A DNA stretch of 64,000 nucleotides from Enterovibrio norvegicus DSM 15893 (GCF_900115495.1 NZ_FOWR01000008.1:1-64000), one strand, 5' to 3'; shown: positions 25,726 through 37,518, counted from the first letter of the stretch. Numbers and translations are program-made. Notes: generated from the sequence alone by a model not told the origin.

Positions 25726-27396
25726 TTATTCGCTTTTCGCAGCTTTGAAAGCATCTGCCATTGCATTACCGAACGCAGCATCGTCTGCTTTGTTCAGAGT
25801 AGCCATAGCTTCTTGCTCGTCTGCTTCGTCTTTCGCGCGTACAGAAAGGTTGATTACGCGGTTCTTACGGTCAACACCGGTGAACTTCGCTTCAACTTCG
25901 TCGCCAACAGCTAGAACAAGAGTTGCATCTTCAACGCGGTCACGTGATGCTTCAGAAGCACGTAGGTAACCTTCAACGCCTTCGATTAGCTCAACAGTTG
26001 CGCCTTTAGCGTCAACAGCAGTCACTTTACCCGTTACGATGGTGCCTTTTTTGTTGTCAGCAACATAGTTGTTGAACGGGTCTTCTTCCATTTGCTTGAT
26101 ACCTAGTGAGATACGCTCACGCTCAGCATCAACCTGAAGAACTACTGCAGAGATCTCGTCGCCTTTCTTGAAGTCACGAACTGCTTCTTCGCCTGCAACA
26201 TTCCAAGAAATGTCAGACAGGTGAACAAGACCGTCGATGCCACCGTCTAGACCGATGAAGATACCGAAGTCAGTGATAGACTTGATCTTACCAGTTACAC
26301 GGTCGCCCTTGTTTTGCATGTCTGCAAACGAGTTCCAAGGGTTCGCTTTACATTGCTTCAGACCTAGGCTGATGCGACGACGCTCTTCGTCGATGTCCAG
26401 AACCATAACTTCAACTTCGTCACCCACATTAACAACTTTAGATGGGTGAATGTTTTTGTTAGTCCAGTCCATTTCAGAAACGTGTACTAGACCTTCAACG
26501 CCTTCTTCGATTTCTACGAAGCAGCCGTAATCAGTTAGGTTAGTTACACGACCAGTCAGCTTGTGGCCTTCTGGGTAACGGTTAGCGATTGCTACCCATG
26601 GATCTTCGCCAAGTTGCTTAAGACCTAGTGATACGCGAGTACGGTCACGGTCGAACTTAAGAACTTTAACCAGAATTTCGTCACCAACGTTAACGATTTC
26701 TGATGGGTGCTTAACACGTTTCCAAGCCATGTCAGTGATGTGAAGCAGGCCGTCAACACCGCCTAGATCTACGAATGCACCGTAGTCAGTTAGGTTCTTA
26801 ACGATACCTTTAACTTCCATACCTTCTTGCAGAGAAGCAAGCAGTTCATCACGCTCAACGCTGTTTTCAGATTCGATAACAGCACGACGAGAAACAACAA
26901 CGTTGTTGCGCTTCTGGTCTAGCTTGATAACTTTGAACTCCAGCTCTTTGCCTTCCAGGTGAGCAGTGTCACGTACTGGACGAACGTCAACCAGTGAACC
27001 AGGTAGGAACGCACGGATGCCGTTCAGCTCAACAGTGAAACCGCCTTTAACTTTACCGTTGATAACACCGATAACAGTTTCAGCTTCTTCGTAAGCTTTC
27101 TCAAGTTGGATCCAAGCTTCGTGACGTTTTGCTTTTTCACGAGACAGTTGAGTTTCACCGAAGCCATCTTCGATAGCGTCAAGTGCAACGTCAACTTCAG
27201 CGCCAACTTCGATTTCTAGTTCGCCAGCAGCGTTTTTGAATTGCTCTGCAGGGATAGAAGACTCTGATTTCAGGCCAGCATCAACAAGAACGTAACCGTT
27301 CGCGATAGCTACAACAGTACCTTTAACGATGGCACCTGGGCGAGTTTCAATCGTTTTTAGCGATTCTTCAAAGAGTGAAGCAAAAGATTCAGTCAT
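25726..27396 (-). CDS. rpsA: 30S ribosomal protein S1
   Basis: S1 binds mRNA leaders and helps the 30S subunit load structured or weak-SD messages. The chosen ATG at 27396 gives 556 aa starting [13 protein letters not shown], the conserved start; the in-frame codons before it are leader. Six S1 (OB-fold) repeats follow, four of them showing repeated motifs such as [20 protein letters not shown] and [17 protein letters not shown]. It lies between cmk and ihfB. Confidence 0.97.
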   Translation of the reverse strand: MTESFASLFEESLKTIETRPGAIVKGTVVAIANGYVLVDAGLKSESSIPAEQFKNAAGELEIEVGAEVDVALDAIEDGFGETQLSREKAKRHEAWIQLEKAYEEAETVIGVINGKVKGGFTVELNGIRAFLPGSLVDVRPVRDTAHLEGKELEFKVIKLDQKRNNVVVSRRAVIESENSVERDELLASLQEGMEVKGIVKNLTDYGAFVDLGGVDGLLHITDMAWKRVKHPSEIVNVGDEILVKVLKFDRDRTRVSLGLKQLGEDPWVAIANRYPEGHKLTGRVTNLTDYGCFVEIEEGVEGLVHVSEMDWTNKNIHPSKVVNVGDEVEVMVLDIDEERRRISLGLKQCKANPWNSFADMQNKGDRVTGKIKSITDFGIFIGLDGGIDGLVHLSDISWNVAGEEAVRDFKKGDEISAVVLQVDAERERISLGIKQMEEDPFNNYVADNKKGTIVTGKVTAVDAKGATVELIEGVEGYLRASEASRDRVEDATLVLAVGDEVEAKFTGVDRKNRVINLSVRAKDEADEQEAMATLNKADDAAFGNAMADAFKAAKSE

Positions 27397-27499
27397 TAAT
27401 TTGATCTTCAATTAGTTTAAACGTCCACGGGTATCCTACCGCGTGGGGTTGATATTAATGTCGGTCATCATCCTTGCGACCAACGGCTTTGCCGCTACT

Positions 27500-28186
27500 T
27501 CAAGAAGTAACGGTAAATTTACTTTCAATATAGGACAAAGCTTGCTCGAGCACCTGCTCAATGTTGAGAGAGGTTGAATCTAGCAATAGTGCATCGTCCG
27601 CGGGACGTAATGGCGCGACTGCGCGGTTGCGATCTCGATCATCACGTTCCTGAATTTCGTTCAAAAGGCGGTCAAAGTTAACATCTAACCCCTTTAGTTG
27701 CAACTGGTTCATGCGGCGAGTGGCGCGCTCTTCAGCACTTGCATCAAGGAAGATTTTCACTTCTGCTTTCGGAAAAACCACTGTGCCCATATCGCGACCA
27801 TCAGCAACCAATCCTGGCGCTTCTGCAAATGCACGCTGACGACGCAGCAATGCTTCACGCACACGTGGCAATGCCGCCACTTTTGATGCGGCCATGCCTG
27901 TTTCTTCTTTGCGCAATTCGCTCGAGACGTCTTCGCCTTCAAGGATCACTTTTACAAGCTCTCCTTCTGCTTTGAATTGCACATCAAGGTGCGCAGCCAG
28001 AGGCACTAGCGCATCTTCGGATTCAGGATCTACACCGTGGTGAATAGCCGCCAACGCCAGCACGCGATAAATCGCGCCAGAGTCCAGCAGATGCCAGCCC
28101 AGCTTTTCCGCCAATAGCATACAAAGAGTTCCTTTTCCGGCTCCACTTGGACCATCAACGGTAATTACAGGCGCTTGGGTAGACAT
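27500..28186 (-). CDS. cmk: Cytidylate kinase
   Basis: Cmk phosphorylates CMP and dCMP using ATP. The ATG at 28186 gives 228 aa starting [12 protein letters not shown]. The P-loop [10 protein letters not shown] is at about 12-21, the CMP-binding region contains [12 protein letters not shown], and the lid has [10 protein letters not shown]. It lies upstream of rpsA. The aroA terminator at 28297 separates it from aroA, so it has its own promoter. Confidence 0.96.
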   Translation of the reverse strand: MSTQAPVITVDGPSGAGKGTLCMLLAEKLGWHLLDSGAIYRVLALAAIHHGVDPESEDALVPLAAHLDVQFKAEGELVKVILEGEDVSSELRKEETGMAASKVAALPRVREALLRRQRAFAEAPGLVADGRDMGTVVFPKAEVKIFLDASAEERATRRMNQLQLKGLDVNFDRLLNEIQERDDRDRNRAVAPLRPADDALLLDSTSLNIEQVLEQALSYIESKFTVTS

Positions 28187-28296
28187 TCTTTTCTCCAAAT
28201 CATTTACGTTCAGAATAGGTTAGCAGAGCATCATCAGATGCAGTACGGCAATACCCACTCCGAAGAATCGGGGGCGTATTATAAGGAAGTTAGGGC

Positions 28297-28327
28297 AAAA
28301 AAAACAGGCCAGCTGTAAACTGGCCTG
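28297..28327 (-). terminator. Terminator of aroA
   Basis: On the minus strand CAGGCCAG and CTGGCCTG pair around TTTACAG and are followed by eight T. Confidence 0.92.
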
Positions 28328-28354
28328 CTCTCATTTTTATTACACGCTGTTGCG

Positions 28355-29638
28355 TTATCTTTCCGCCAGCCCTTCGAGCTTCTCGAAGTAGTCAGGGAAG
28401 GTTTTTGATGTGCACTTCGGATCGTTAATCGTCACAGGGGTATCACTCAATGCAACCAGAGAGAAACACATCGCCATGCGGTGATCGTCATAGGTATCAA
28501 TCGCTGCGTGTTTGAGGTTATCCGTTGGTGTGATGGTGATGTAATCTTCACCCTCTTCCACTTCCGCGCCCACTTTGCGTAACTCTGTCGCCATGGCCGC
28601 AAGTCGGTCTGTTTCCTTCACTCGCCAGTTGTAAACATTGCGAATCGCCGTCGTACCTGTGGCAAACAACGCTGTCGTTGCAATGGTCATGGCTGCATCA
28701 GGAATGTGGTTAAAATCCAAATCAACCGCATTCAGAGTGCCACAACGCGCGATCACATAGTCATCGCCCCATTCAATCTCTGCGCCCATGGCAGCAAGTG
28801 CATCAGCAAATTGAACATCACCTTGAATGCTCTTTTTACCAATGCCTGTCACTTTGACTTCGCCGCCTTTAATGGCAGCCGCGGCGAGGAAGTAAGACGC
28901 TGATGATGCATCGCCTTCCACCAAGAAATCACCAGGCGCTTGATAGGACTGGTTGCCTTTCACTTTGAAGACTTGGTAGTTATCGTTTTCAACCGACACG
29001 CCAAATTGCGCCATGATATGCAATGTAATATCAATGTAAGGCTTTGAAACCAAATCACCTTTGATATGAATATCAGTATCACCACTAAACAAAGGTGCTG
29101 TCATCAAAAAGGCCGTCAGAAACTGGCTTGAGATAGAACCATCAATTTCAACACGTCCACCTGCGATCTCACGACCAACAATTTTCAATGGTGGGTAGTT
29201 TTCATTTTCTAGGTAAGTTACGTCTGCACCGACGGTTTTTAAAGCATCAACCAAGTGACCAATAGGACGTTCTTTCATCCGAGGCTCGCCCGTCAAGACG
29301 TATTCACCTTTACCCAGACACAGCGCTGCAGCAAGGGGGCGCATCGCCGTTCCCGCATTGCCAAGGAACAGCTCCATCGATTCAGACGTATTAAATGCAC
29401 CACCTAAACCGACAACTTCACACTCTGTTTTGTCATCTGACAAACGGTAGGTGACACCCAGTTTTGCCAATGCTGTTAGCATGTGGCGAATATCATCGCT
29501 ATCGAGAAGATTGGTTAGGCGGGTGGTTCCGTTGGCAAGTGCTGCCAATAGCAGTGCGCGGTTAGACACGCTTTTTGAACCAGGAAGATTAACGGTGCCG
29601 CTAATCTTTGAAATGGGTTGTAACGTCAATTGCTCCAT
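28355..29638 (-). CDS. aroA: 3-phosphoshikimate 1-carboxyvinyltransferase (EPSP synthase)
   Basis: AroA joins shikimate-3-phosphate and phosphoenolpyruvate to EPSP in the chorismate pathway. The 427-aa protein shows the N-terminal [18 protein letters not shown], the PEP-site [17 protein letters not shown] (about 89-105) with Gly and Pro as in glyphosate-sensitive class I enzymes, and the C-terminal RVKETDRL and DHRMAMCF signatures. It is a single gene here. Confidence 0.97.
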   Translation of the reverse strand: MEQLTLQPISKISGTVNLPGSKSVSNRALLLAALANGTTRLTNLLDSDDIRHMLTALAKLGVTYRLSDDKTECEVVGLGGAFNTSESMELFLGNAGTAMRPLAAALCLGKGEYVLTGEPRMKERPIGHLVDALKTVGADVTYLENENYPPLKIVGREIAGGRVEIDGSISSQFLTAFLMTAPLFSGDTDIHIKGDLVSKPYIDITLHIMAQFGVSVENDNYQVFKVKGNQSYQAPGDFLVEGDASSASYFLAAAAIKGGEVKVTGIGKKSIQGDVQFADALAAMGAEIEWGDDYVIARCGTLNAVDLDFNHIPDAAMTIATTALFATGTTAIRNVYNWRVKETDRLAAMATELRKVGAEVEEGEDYITITPTDNLKHAAIDTYDDHRMAMCFSLVALSDTPVTINDPKCTSKTFPDYFEKLEGLAER

Positions 29639-29753
29639 CTGAACTTCTGAGATCCTTTATTTTTCGTACCCTGAGAGTAACGAAAAAGCAGCCGAGGGGC
29701 TACCCCCAGCTGATCGGATGTTTCGTTTTACTGTTTTTCAGAATGATTTGCAG

Positions 29754-30881
29754 CTAGCGCGTCATTTTCTTAACGAACACCACCACGAAGAGCGCAATGG
29801 TAAAGCTGCCCGTAAATGCTTCAGTAGCCGCTATCAATCTCGACATGCCTATGGGAATAAAATCCCCATACCCCAAGGTCGTAAAAGTGACCACGCTGTA
29901 ATAGAGGCAATCTGAAAACGCCCAAAAATTATCTGCGAACGTTTGCTGCGCGGAGTACGCAACGGTTTCACCCGCGAATTGTATGCCCATATAGAAGTAA
30001 ATAATCGCACACCACAAAATCAGTGCTAACGAAAAGAAGATGACGCGGATTGGACTTTCACCATAACCACAAAACAAATCAACGGTTTTTGACATGGCGC
30101 GTTGCGTAGAAAACATCGGCATTTGGAAGCGGCGCATGGTGAGTTCTTTTTGCAAGAAGTATCCCGCCATTGTAAAGATGCCCTGCGCTTCCGATGCTTT
30201 ACGCAAGTCACGATAGATTTCTTCTGATTGTTCATAGAGATCGAGGGCTTTCTCTAAATCTCCTTTCCGTTCAGCAACCCTGCCTTCAGATTCTTGTTGG
30301 AGTAAGGTGCCAATTTTAATGTTGTCGATTTTAGTATCGGTGAGTTTTACACCCAAAAGGTTGCAGTTAATAAAACTGGCACAGTGGATATTCGCATCAT
30401 GAAGGTCTGCCTTCATTAGGCTACCGTTATCAAACTTTGCATTAAAGAGGTGTGCATTTGTCATGTTCGAGCGGTAGAAATTGGCATAGCTAAGATCATA
30501 GCCACCGCCTGGTCCGTGACGGACTAAATTCACGTCTTTCAAGTCAGCACGTTTAACTATGATGCCTCGCAGCTGCCCGCCTTGTTTCGCATAAGCTTCA
30601 AGCTGCTCTTTGATATCCTCTTGGTCTTTTGGCTGATTTTCATCATGCCAAAAACAAAAGCCCGATTCTCCAGCAGCTCCAGAACAGGCATGGGTCTTAC
30701 CATCAGGATCGAGATATTGGCATGTGTGGTGATGAGGTTCTGGATGTTCACTGATGTTCAACGGCACACTGTCCGAGGAGATAGCGCCCGGACTTTCGAG
30801 GGAATCTTGCGTTTTACTCGATGTAGAATCTGACACAATGGCTGCTCCTTTTTCTTGAGCAGCTTCAGAACGGTTTGACAT
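29754..30881 (-). CDS. Pentapeptide-repeat two-TM potassium-type channel
   Basis: The 375-aa protein joins several modules. Residues 50-80 hold a His/Cys cluster (HHHTC, THAC, CFWHD) that could bind a metal. About 105-185 is a pentapeptide-repeat region (ADLKD, ANFYR, AHLFN, ADLHD, ASFIN). About 200-235 is a helical TPR-like stretch. The C-terminal 280-372 is a two-helix pore with the potassium filter TTLGYGD at 334-340. This suggests a cation channel gated by a cytosolic sensor region. No named family member comes to mind. It sits alone between aroA and the permease gene. Confidence 0.85.
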   Translation of the reverse strand: MSNRSEAAQEKGAAIVSDSTSSKTQDSLESPGAISSDSVPLNISEHPEPHHHTCQYLDPDGKTHACSGAAGESGFCFWHDENQPKDQEDIKEQLEAYAKQGGQLRGIIVKRADLKDVNLVRHGPGGGYDLSYANFYRSNMTNAHLFNAKFDNGSLMKADLHDANIHCASFINCNLLGVKLTDTKIDNIKIGTLLQQESEGRVAERKGDLEKALDLYEQSEEIYRDLRKASEAQGIFTMAGYFLQKELTMRRFQMPMFSTQRAMSKTVDLFCGYGESPIRVIFFSLALILWCAIIYFYMGIQFAGETVAYSAQQTFADNFWAFSDCLYYSVVTFTTLGYGDFIPIGMSRLIAATEAFTGSFTIALFVVVFVKKMTR

Positions 30882-30960
30882 AACTGCACCTCCAACTTTC
30901 TCAGTATAGAAACAAGAGGTGGGAATTGAGATATATCAACGCCATTGTATGCATATAAAA

Positions 30961-31024
30961 AAGGCGACGCGTTAAAGCAGCCAGTTAACGCCTTCAACAA
31001 ACTCTATACAGAGTGCGTCGCCTT
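30961..31024 (-). terminator. Branched terminator downstream of the permease gene
   Basis: The outer stem AAGGCGACGC / GCGTCGCCTT (30961-30970 with 31015-31024) encloses two further hairpins, GTTAA/TTAAC and ACTCT/AGAGT, a three-way junction. On the minus strand the outer stem is followed by TTTTTT, fitting a terminator for the NCS2 permease transcript. Confidence 0.7.
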
Positions 31025-31108
31025 CTATCCCCAAGAGACCTGAAGATGCTCGATGTCAGAGGCCATCAGAACGTCAAGTTACTTGTGTTTATTTGTTTGT
31101 CCTGCGGT

Positions 31109-32485
31109 CTAGTCGTCTTTTTGTTCTTGTGGCAGCACAAGATTCAAAATGATGGCCGTGATACCGCCAGCAGCCATGCCCGATGAAAGAATGTTGCGGA
31201 TCCATTCAGGCATAAATTGAAGAATTTCAGGTTTTTGAGCGATCCCTAGTCCCATTGAGAAAGACAATGCCATGATAAGAATCGCACGACGGTTCAATTC
31301 ACAGCGGGAAATAATACGGATACCTGACGCCGCAATGGTACCAAACATCACAATGGTCGCGCCGCCCAGAACAGGTTCAGGGATCAACTGAACCAAGGTT
31401 GCCACGCCCGGCAGAAGGCCCAGCAGCACCAACATACCTGCAATGAAGTAACCAATGTGGCGACTCGCTACACCCGTCAATTGGATGATGCCGTTATTCT
31501 GGCTAAACGTAGAGTTCGGGAAGCTGTTCAATATGGCTGCCAACGCGGAGTTAACACCATCAGCCAGTACGCCGCCTTTAATGCGCTTCATGTAGATTGG
31601 GCCGGAAACGGGTTGCTCGGAGGTTTCCGATGTCGCGGTAATATCGCCAATCGCTTCTAACGATGTCACCAAGAAAACAATAACGAGTGGGATCAGTAAG
31701 CCCCAATCAAACGACAAGCCATATTGCATTGGTTGAGGAATCGCAATCCATTCCACCGTTTCTGCCGGTGTTGTGTTTACCATCCCAAAGAAGAAAGCCA
31801 CCAAGGTGCCTGATGCCATAGCAATCACGATAGAAGACACGCGCAGATATGGGTTATCAATGCGGTTAAGCAAAACAATCACACCCAGCACTGTGCCCGC
31901 AAGGGTCAGGTTCTCAAAACTGCCGAACGTGCCGTTTTCAATCGCCGCATAGCCACCACCCATCGACGTTAAACCGACTTGGATAAGCGTCAAACCAATC
32001 AAAGTCACCACAATGCCTGACACCAATGGTGTGATCACACGCTGTGCATGTTCAAGAACACGCGAAAGCATCACCTCTGCCATGGATGCAACCATGATGG
32101 TACCGAAAATGGCAGCCATCATGGTTTCTGCACTCGCACCGCCCGCCTTCATGGCTAAGCCCGTACCAATGATTGGCCCAAGGAAGTTAAAGCTCGTCCC
32201 TTGGATAGAAAGCAGACCTGAGCCTAGTGGACCAATGGTCCGGATTTGGATAAAGGAAGCCAAACCAGAAGCAAAAAGAGACATGCTAACAATGGTGTTG
32301 GTATCTGAGGCTGGCAATCCTAGTGCTTGGCAGATAATAAGAGACGGCGTAACAACGGCAACGAACATCGCAAGCAAGTGCTGAACGGCGGCGAAAAGTG
32401 TTTGTGGTAGCGGTGGCTTGTCATCAAGGCGATAAACAAGTTCAGAATTTCTAACGGGCGCATTCGAAGAATGGGAAACACTCAT
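31109..32485 (-). CDS. xanP: NCS2/NAT family xanthine-uracil permease (XanP-like)
   Basis: This proton-coupled nucleobase importer of the inner membrane has 458 aa and about 14 hydrophobic segments. The NAT signature [10 protein letters not shown], with the following VASRHIG, and the substrate-site region [22 protein letters not shown] match XanP-type purine permeases most closely; uric acid or uracil transport cannot be excluded. A PurR-type palindrome lies about 160 bp upstream, supporting purine-linked control. Confidence 0.85.
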   Translation of the reverse strand: MSVSHSSNAPVRNSELVYRLDDKPPLPQTLFAAVQHLLAMFVAVVTPSLIICQALGLPASDTNTIVSMSLFASGLASFIQIRTIGPLGSGLLSIQGTSFNFLGPIIGTGLAMKAGGASAETMMAAIFGTIMVASMAEVMLSRVLEHAQRVITPLVSGIVVTLIGLTLIQVGLTSMGGGYAAIENGTFGSFENLTLAGTVLGVIVLLNRIDNPYLRVSSIVIAMASGTLVAFFFGMVNTTPAETVEWIAIPQPMQYGLSFDWGLLIPLVIVFLVTSLEAIGDITATSETSEQPVSGPIYMKRIKGGVLADGVNSALAAILNSFPNSTFSQNNGIIQLTGVASRHIGYFIAGMLVLLGLLPGVATLVQLIPEPVLGGATIVMFGTIAASGIRIISRCELNRRAILIMALSFSMGLGIAQKPEILQFMPEWIRNILSSGMAAGGITAIILNLVLPQEQKDD

Positions 32486-32644
32486 ACTACTCTACCTTTG
32501 AAGGTGGAACGTTCACTATTACGCTGAATGGGTAATAGGCCCTGCAGGCATCTTGATCTGTGATTGCTGTTACTCAGAACACCTGAAAGGATAAACATCT
32601 GATGTAAGGGAAATTTCGCGTCATTCTATAGTCAGAAAACAAAA

Positions 32645-32660
32645 TAGCAAACGTTTGCGC
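32645..32660. promoter_or_regulatory. PurR box candidate
   Basis: TAGCAAACGTTTGCGC contains the perfect 12-bp palindrome GCAAACGTTTGC, matching the PurR consensus ACGCAAACGTTTGCGT in its core. It lies upstream of the purine-type permease, so repression by PurR with hypoxanthine or guanine is likely. Confidence 0.75.
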
Positions 32661-32755
32661 AAGCCGAGCCGCGTAAGTGTTCACGGCTTAATCAATCGTT
32701 AAAATCTTGTAGTGGAAAGGTGGTAATTTTGGGTGTGAGGCAAGCGTACTGGCAC

Positions 32756-32778
32756 AAAAAAGCCGTCTTTCGACGGCT
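32756..32778 (-). terminator. Terminator of serC
   Basis: On the minus strand AGCCGTC and GACGGCT pair around a short loop and are followed by six T, about 30 bp after the serC stop. Confidence 0.85.
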
Positions 32779-32806
32779 CTTCAATAGGTTGGCTACCCAT
32801 TATCGC

Positions 32807-33889
32807 TTAAGCATGTTTTGCTTCAAATGCTTTCATGAATGCAACCAGCGCTTGAACACCTTCCAACGACATCGCGTTGTAGATAGAAGCGCGCATACCA
32901 CCTACTTCACGGTGACCTTTCAATGCGACTAAACCTAGCGCTGCTGCTTCTTCTAAGAAAGCGGCATCAAGCTCAGGGTTAGTAAGCTGGAAAGGTACGT
33001 TCATTAACGAACGGTTACCTTCATGGATGTTATTCACGTAGAAATTCGATGCATCAATGCAGCCGTAAAGTAGCGCAGCTTTTTCTTCGTTCTTCACTCG
33101 CATTGCTTCAACACCGCCTTGTGCGAGAAGCCATTTGTAGACTTCACCAGCAAGATACCAGCCAAAGGTTGGTGGCGTGTTGAACATCGATTCTTTGTCC
33201 ACCAGCGTGGTGTAATTCAGAATGTTTGGTAGGAACTCTTTCGCTTTGCCCAGCAGATCATCACGCACGATCACCAAGGTAATGCCGGCAGGGCCAATGT
33301 TCTTCTGTGCGCCCGCGTAAATCACGCCGTATTTTGATACATCGATTGGACGGGACAAAATAGTAGAAGACATGTCAGCAACGATAGGCTTGTTCGTTTC
33401 TGGCAAGTCACGAATTTCAACGCCATCGATCGTTTCGTTCGGACAAAAATGCACATACGCGGCATCTGAACTCAATTTCCAATCTTTCGCAGGCAATACG
33501 GCGCGCTTACCGTCAATCGTTGTCAGTACATTCACCACGTGTGGGGTGCAATACTTCTTTGCTTCTTTAACAGCACTGTTTGCCCAGAAGCCCGCATCAA
33601 TGTAATCAGCAATGGTATTGCTGCCCAGCAAGTTCATTGGCACAGCGGCAAACTGTGCACGCGCCCCACCCTGACAATACAGAATGTGGTAGTTCTCTGG
33701 GATAGAAAGCAATTCACGGAGGTTTTTCTCTGCATCTGCCACTACCGCCAAAAACTCTTTGCTACGGTGGGAGATTTCCATGACGGAAGAGCCAATGCCA
33801 TTCCAATTGGTTAACTCAGATTGAACGTTTGCTAAGACTTCTTGTGGCAACATCGCGGGGCCAGCTGAGAAGTTGTATACCTTTTCCAT
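32807..33889 (-). CDS. serC: Phosphoserine aminotransferase
   Basis: SerC is a PLP enzyme making 3-phosphoserine and also acting in PLP synthesis. The start at 33889 gives 360 aa beginning [15 protein letters not shown], the invariant N-terminus; the longer frame to 33964 adds unrelated residues. The PLP lysine is in [12 protein letters not shown], and [15 protein letters not shown] binds the cofactor phosphate. It lies downstream of gyrA on the same strand, in the order gyrA-serC, with a terminator between. Confidence 0.96.
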   Translation of the reverse strand: MEKVYNFSAGPAMLPQEVLANVQSELTNWNGIGSSVMEISHRSKEFLAVVADAEKNLRELLSIPENYHILYCQGGARAQFAAVPMNLLGSNTIADYIDAGFWANSAVKEAKKYCTPHVVNVLTTIDGKRAVLPAKDWKLSSDAAYVHFCPNETIDGVEIRDLPETNKPIVADMSSTILSRPIDVSKYGVIYAGAQKNIGPAGITLVIVRDDLLGKAKEFLPNILNYTTLVDKESMFNTPPTFGWYLAGEVYKWLLAQGGVEAMRVKNEEKAALLYGCIDASNFYVNNIHEGNRSLMNVPFQLTNPELDAAFLEEAAALGLVALKGHREVGGMRASIYNAMSLEGVQALVAFMKAFEAKHA

Positions 33890-34070
33890 GATTATTGAAT
33901 GCTCCTGCGTTACATCGCGAGACTGTAGCGTTTCCAAATACGATTGGATTATCCCTGAACCCAAATCGCGCGCACTGCGCGGTGTTCGGAAAGACTAGAA
34001 TAAATATGTTTCATCACCTTACCACCGTAATTGAAACGAGAAAAGCGGGACATGACATGATTACAGGCAT

Positions 34071-34098
34071 AAAAAAACGCAGCGAATGCTGCGTTTTT
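34071..34098 (-). terminator. Terminator of gyrA
   Basis: On the minus strand ACGCAGC and GCTGCGT pair around a four-base loop with a T7 run after it, 28 bp after the gyrA stop. Confidence 0.9.
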
Positions 34099-34125
34099 AT
34101 AAGGCGTCTAGAAAGGACGTGAAGA

Positions 34126-36834
34126 TTACTCTTCGTCAGACTCGCTTTCGGCGTTGTCTTCACCTTCCGGCGCTTCTGGTGCAGATTCTGCTGTTGGCGC
34201 ATCGGCTGGTGCTTCTGAACCTTCTGAACCTTCTGATACTTCACCGTCTTCGATGCTGTTCAGTAGTTCATCTTCATCCGGCTCTTCGATACGTTGCAGA
34301 CCGACAACCGCTTCGTCTTTGCTTGTGCGGATAAGTGTAACACCTTGGGTGTTACGACCAACCTGACTCACTTCAGAAGCACGCGTACGTACAAGCGTAC
34401 CTGCGTTGGTGATCATCATGAACTCGTCACCTTCGCTCACTTGAACCGCACCAACCACTGGGCCATTACGCTCAGACACCTTGATAGACACAACACCTTG
34501 TGTCGCACGGCTCTTCGCTGGGTATTCTGCAAGTGACGTACGCTTACCGTAACCGTTAACCGTTACTGTAAGAATATCGCCATCAGTGTGCGGAACAATC
34601 AGTGACACCACTTTATCGTTTGGCGCCAACTTGATACCGCGTACACCAGCAGCAGTACGACCCATACCACGAACACCACCTTTCGCGTTGCCTTCTTCAT
34701 CAAACACTGGGCTTTCGTAGAAACGAACAACCTTGCCGAATGAAGAGAACAACATGATGTCACGCGTGCCATCGGTAATATCAACACCAATCAACGAATC
34801 GCCTTCGCGTAGGTTCACGGCAATGATGCCCGCGCTACGTGGACGGCTGAAATCAGTCAATGGTGTTTTCTTCACGGTACCATCAGCGGTCGCCATGAAG
34901 ACAAACTTGTCGTCTGCATATTCTTTCACCGGAAGGATCGCAGTGATGCGTTCGTTTGGCTCAAGAGGAAGCAAGTTAACAATCGGTTTACCACGTGCAG
35001 TACGAGATGCGAGAGGTAATTGATATACCTTCATCCAGTACATGCGGCCACGGCTTGAGAAACACAAAATGGTGTCGTGCGTGTTAGCAACCAACAAACG
35101 CTCAATGAAGTCTTCTTGCTTCATACGCGTTGCAGATTTGCCTTTACCACCACGGCGTTGTGCTTCGTAGTCGTTCAGCGGTTGATATTTCACATAGCCT
35201 TCGTGAGACAATGTAACAACCACGTCTTCTTGGTTGATCAGATCTTCGATATCGATGTCATGACTAGCCGCGGTGATTTCAGTACGACGTTCGTCGCCAT
35301 AGCCATCACGCACAGCTTCAAGCTCTTCACGGATAACTTCCATGAGGCGCTCAGGGTTAGACAGGATGAACATCAATTCGCCGATAAGTTGCAGCAGCTC
35401 TTTGTATTCATCGAGGATCTTCTCGTGCTCAAGACCGGTAAGTTTGTGTAGACGCAAGTCCAAGATAGCTTGTGCTTGTTGCTCAGTCAGGAAGTATTTT
35501 CCATCACGAACACCATACTCATCTTCTAGCCATTCTGGACGCGCAGCATCAACACCTGTTGCTTCAAGCATTGCAGCAACAGTACCAAGATCCCAACCAC
35601 GTTGTTGTAATTGCTCACGTGCAATCGCAGGGGTTTGCGCATTACGAATCATTTCGATGATTTCATCGATGTTCGCCAATGCAATCGCCAAACCTTCCAA
35701 GATATGGGCACGATCACGCGCTTTGCGCAATTCGTAGATTGTACGACGTGTCACCACTTCACGGCGGTGGTTCACGAAGCACTTCAGCATGTCTTTTAGG
35801 CCGAACAAGCGTGGCTGGTTATTGTCCAGCGCAACCATGTTGATACCGAAAGACGTCTGAAGTTGCGTTTGCGAGTATAGGTTGTTGAGGATAACCTCAC
35901 CGACTGCATCACGCTTACATTCAACAACAATACGCATACCGTCTTTATCAGACTCGTCACGCAGTGCGCTGATGCCTTCAATCTTCTTATCTTTCACCAG
36001 CTCGGCGATCTTCTCGATCAAACGTGCTTTGTTTACTTGATAAGGGATTTCAGTAACAACGATCGTTTCTTTACCGTTCTTCTCGACTTCGATTTCCGCG
36101 CGAGAGCGCAGGTAAATCTTGCCGCGACCAGTACGATAAGCATCTTCAATGCCCTTACGGCCATTGATCATTGCAGCTGTTGGGAAGTCTGGACCTGGAA
36201 TGTGCGTCATCAACTCTTCGATAGTGATGTCTTCATTCTCAATGTATGCCAAACAACCGCTAATAACTTCTGTCAGGTTATGCGGAGGAATATTGGTTGC
36301 CATACCCACAGCAATACCCGATGCACCATTAACCAAAAGGTTAGGGAGACGGGTCGGCATGACTTCTGGGATCTGTTCAGTACCGTCATAGTTAGGTACG
36401 TAATCGACTGTGTCTTTGTCGAGATCCGCCAATAGTTCGTGGGCAATTTTTGACATGCGAACTTCGGTGTAACGCATTGCCGCCGCAGAGTCGCCGTCAA
36501 TTGAACCGAAGTTGCCTTGTCCATCAACCAGCATATAGCGCAGCGAGAAAGGCTGCGCCATACGGACGATGGTGTCATAAACAGCGCTGTCACCGTGTGG
36601 GTGGTATTTACCGATCACATCGCCAACAACACGGGCAGATTTTTTGTATGCTTTGTTCCAGTCATTGCCTAGTACATTCATCGCGAATAAAACGCGGCGG
36701 TGTACTGGCTTCAGACCATCACGAACGTCTGGAAGAGCACGACCAACGATAACTGACATCGCATAGTCGAGATAAGAGCTTTTCAGCTCCTCTTCAATGT
36801 TGACGGGCGTGATCTCTTTAGCAAGATCGCTCAT
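34126..36834 (-). CDS. gyrA: DNA gyrase subunit A
   Basis: GyrA is the breakage-reunion subunit of the type II topoisomerase that puts negative supercoils into DNA. Length is 902 aa. The catalytic tyrosine is Y122 (AAMRYTEV). The quinolone-resistance region reads [13 protein letters not shown] with Ser83 and Asp87, the susceptible state. The C-terminal pinwheel contains the GyrA box QRRGGKG, and the tail after about 850 is very acidic, with a small EGS repeat. The start ATG at 36834 follows a weak purine-rich site. Confidence 0.98.
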   Translation of the reverse strand: MSDLAKEITPVNIEEELKSSYLDYAMSVIVGRALPDVRDGLKPVHRRVLFAMNVLGNDWNKAYKKSARVVGDVIGKYHPHGDSAVYDTIVRMAQPFSLRYMLVDGQGNFGSIDGDSAAAMRYTEVRMSKIAHELLADLDKDTVDYVPNYDGTEQIPEVMPTRLPNLLVNGASGIAVGMATNIPPHNLTEVISGCLAYIENEDITIEELMTHIPGPDFPTAAMINGRKGIEDAYRTGRGKIYLRSRAEIEVEKNGKETIVVTEIPYQVNKARLIEKIAELVKDKKIEGISALRDESDKDGMRIVVECKRDAVGEVILNNLYSQTQLQTSFGINMVALDNNQPRLFGLKDMLKCFVNHRREVVTRRTIYELRKARDRAHILEGLAIALANIDEIIEMIRNAQTPAIAREQLQQRGWDLGTVAAMLEATGVDAARPEWLEDEYGVRDGKYFLTEQQAQAILDLRLHKLTGLEHEKILDEYKELLQLIGELMFILSNPERLMEVIREELEAVRDGYGDERRTEITAASHDIDIEDLINQEDVVVTLSHEGYVKYQPLNDYEAQRRGGKGKSATRMKQEDFIERLLVANTHDTILCFSSRGRMYWMKVYQLPLASRTARGKPIVNLLPLEPNERITAILPVKEYADDKFVFMATADGTVKKTPLTDFSRPRSAGIIAVNLREGDSLIGVDITDGTRDIMLFSSFGKVVRFYESPVFDEEGNAKGGVRGMGRTAAGVRGIKLAPNDKVVSLIVPHTDGDILTVTVNGYGKRTSLAEYPAKSRATQGVVSIKVSERNGPVVGAVQVSEGDEFMMITNAGTLVRTRASEVSQVGRNTQGVTLIRTSKDEAVVGLQRIEEPDEDELLNSIEDGEVSEGSEGSEAPADAPTAESAPEAPEGEDNAESESDEE

Positions 36835-37201
36835 GGAGCCAATATCCCTCAGGTAAGTATGTCAAAGATGACTACGTGCAAGACCGTAAATAATATCATA
36901 AAAGCAGCCAAAGAGTCACAGTCTAAACCAGAGATAAATCACGGATTACTCTTATTTTGGCGCTCTAAGGCTCAACAGGGCGAAAAAATGCTCAAGTTCA
37001 AGGTGTAGGTTGATATTTTCATGATCATTGCTTACAGAGGCACTGAGTCAATTTTTGCCTCCCGGGTATGAAGCCTGCCCAGTTCACGGTTCAGCATGTA
37101 ATAGAGGATGGACAAATACAGTTAGAAACAGGCCTCAATAACCACATTTTAAATAAGGTCAAATGACGCATGACACACTGTTGTGTTCATAAGGGGGCAC
37201 T
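36835..37201. other. gyrA upstream region
   Basis: This stretch of 367 bp lies between the gyrA start and the 33-aa plus-strand ORF. It must hold the gyrA promoter. I see no other gene; weak promoter-like hexamers occur but none is decisive. Confidence 0.5.
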
Positions 37202-37303
37202 ATGATTTCTCAAGCAATCAACGCTGTTGGGGTGGCGATTCTTGTCGGTAAAGACATTTTACTTGGGCTGTTGGCGGCAGTGACCATCACCAATGCCACA
37301 TAA
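37202..37303 (+). CDS. Small hydrophobic protein, 33 aa (candidate)
   Basis: ATG at 37202 is preceded by AAGGGGGCACT, a strong ribosome site at good spacing. The peptide begins MISQAINAVG, has a hydrophobic core VAILVGKDILLGLLAAVTI interrupted by GKD, and stops at TAA 37301-37303. It looks like a single-helix membrane peptide. I do not recognise a family. It could be a small membrane protein, a type I toxin, or a chance frame. It stands between gyrA (divergent) and ubiG (same strand, 215 bp later). Confidence 0.45.
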   Translation: MISQAINAVGVAILVGKDILLGLLAAVTITNAT

Positions 37304-37518
37304 GTTTCACTGACCATTCACCACATACCTTACCATCGGCTTTGCCGAACCTTGTTGCTTTGGTAAAGCCACCTGTATCACCTTTTATATGACTTCGTTC
37401 GCCACAATGCATCTCTCAGATACAAGCAGCGAATCAGATCTTCATGCTTCTCAATGATCTGCATTTCCCATATATTTGTACCCAGACACTATAAGAAAGA
37501 GTTAGGGACAAACATTCG

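Noticed and set aside
30961..31024. Integron attC-like site (GTTAA/TTAAC arms)
   Set aside because: The GTTRRRY/RYYYAAC core pattern is incomplete, there is no neighbouring cassette or integrase, and the T run supports a terminator.
34126..36834. Quinolone-resistance mutation in gyrA
   Set aside because: Residues 83 and 87 are Ser and Asp, the susceptible type.
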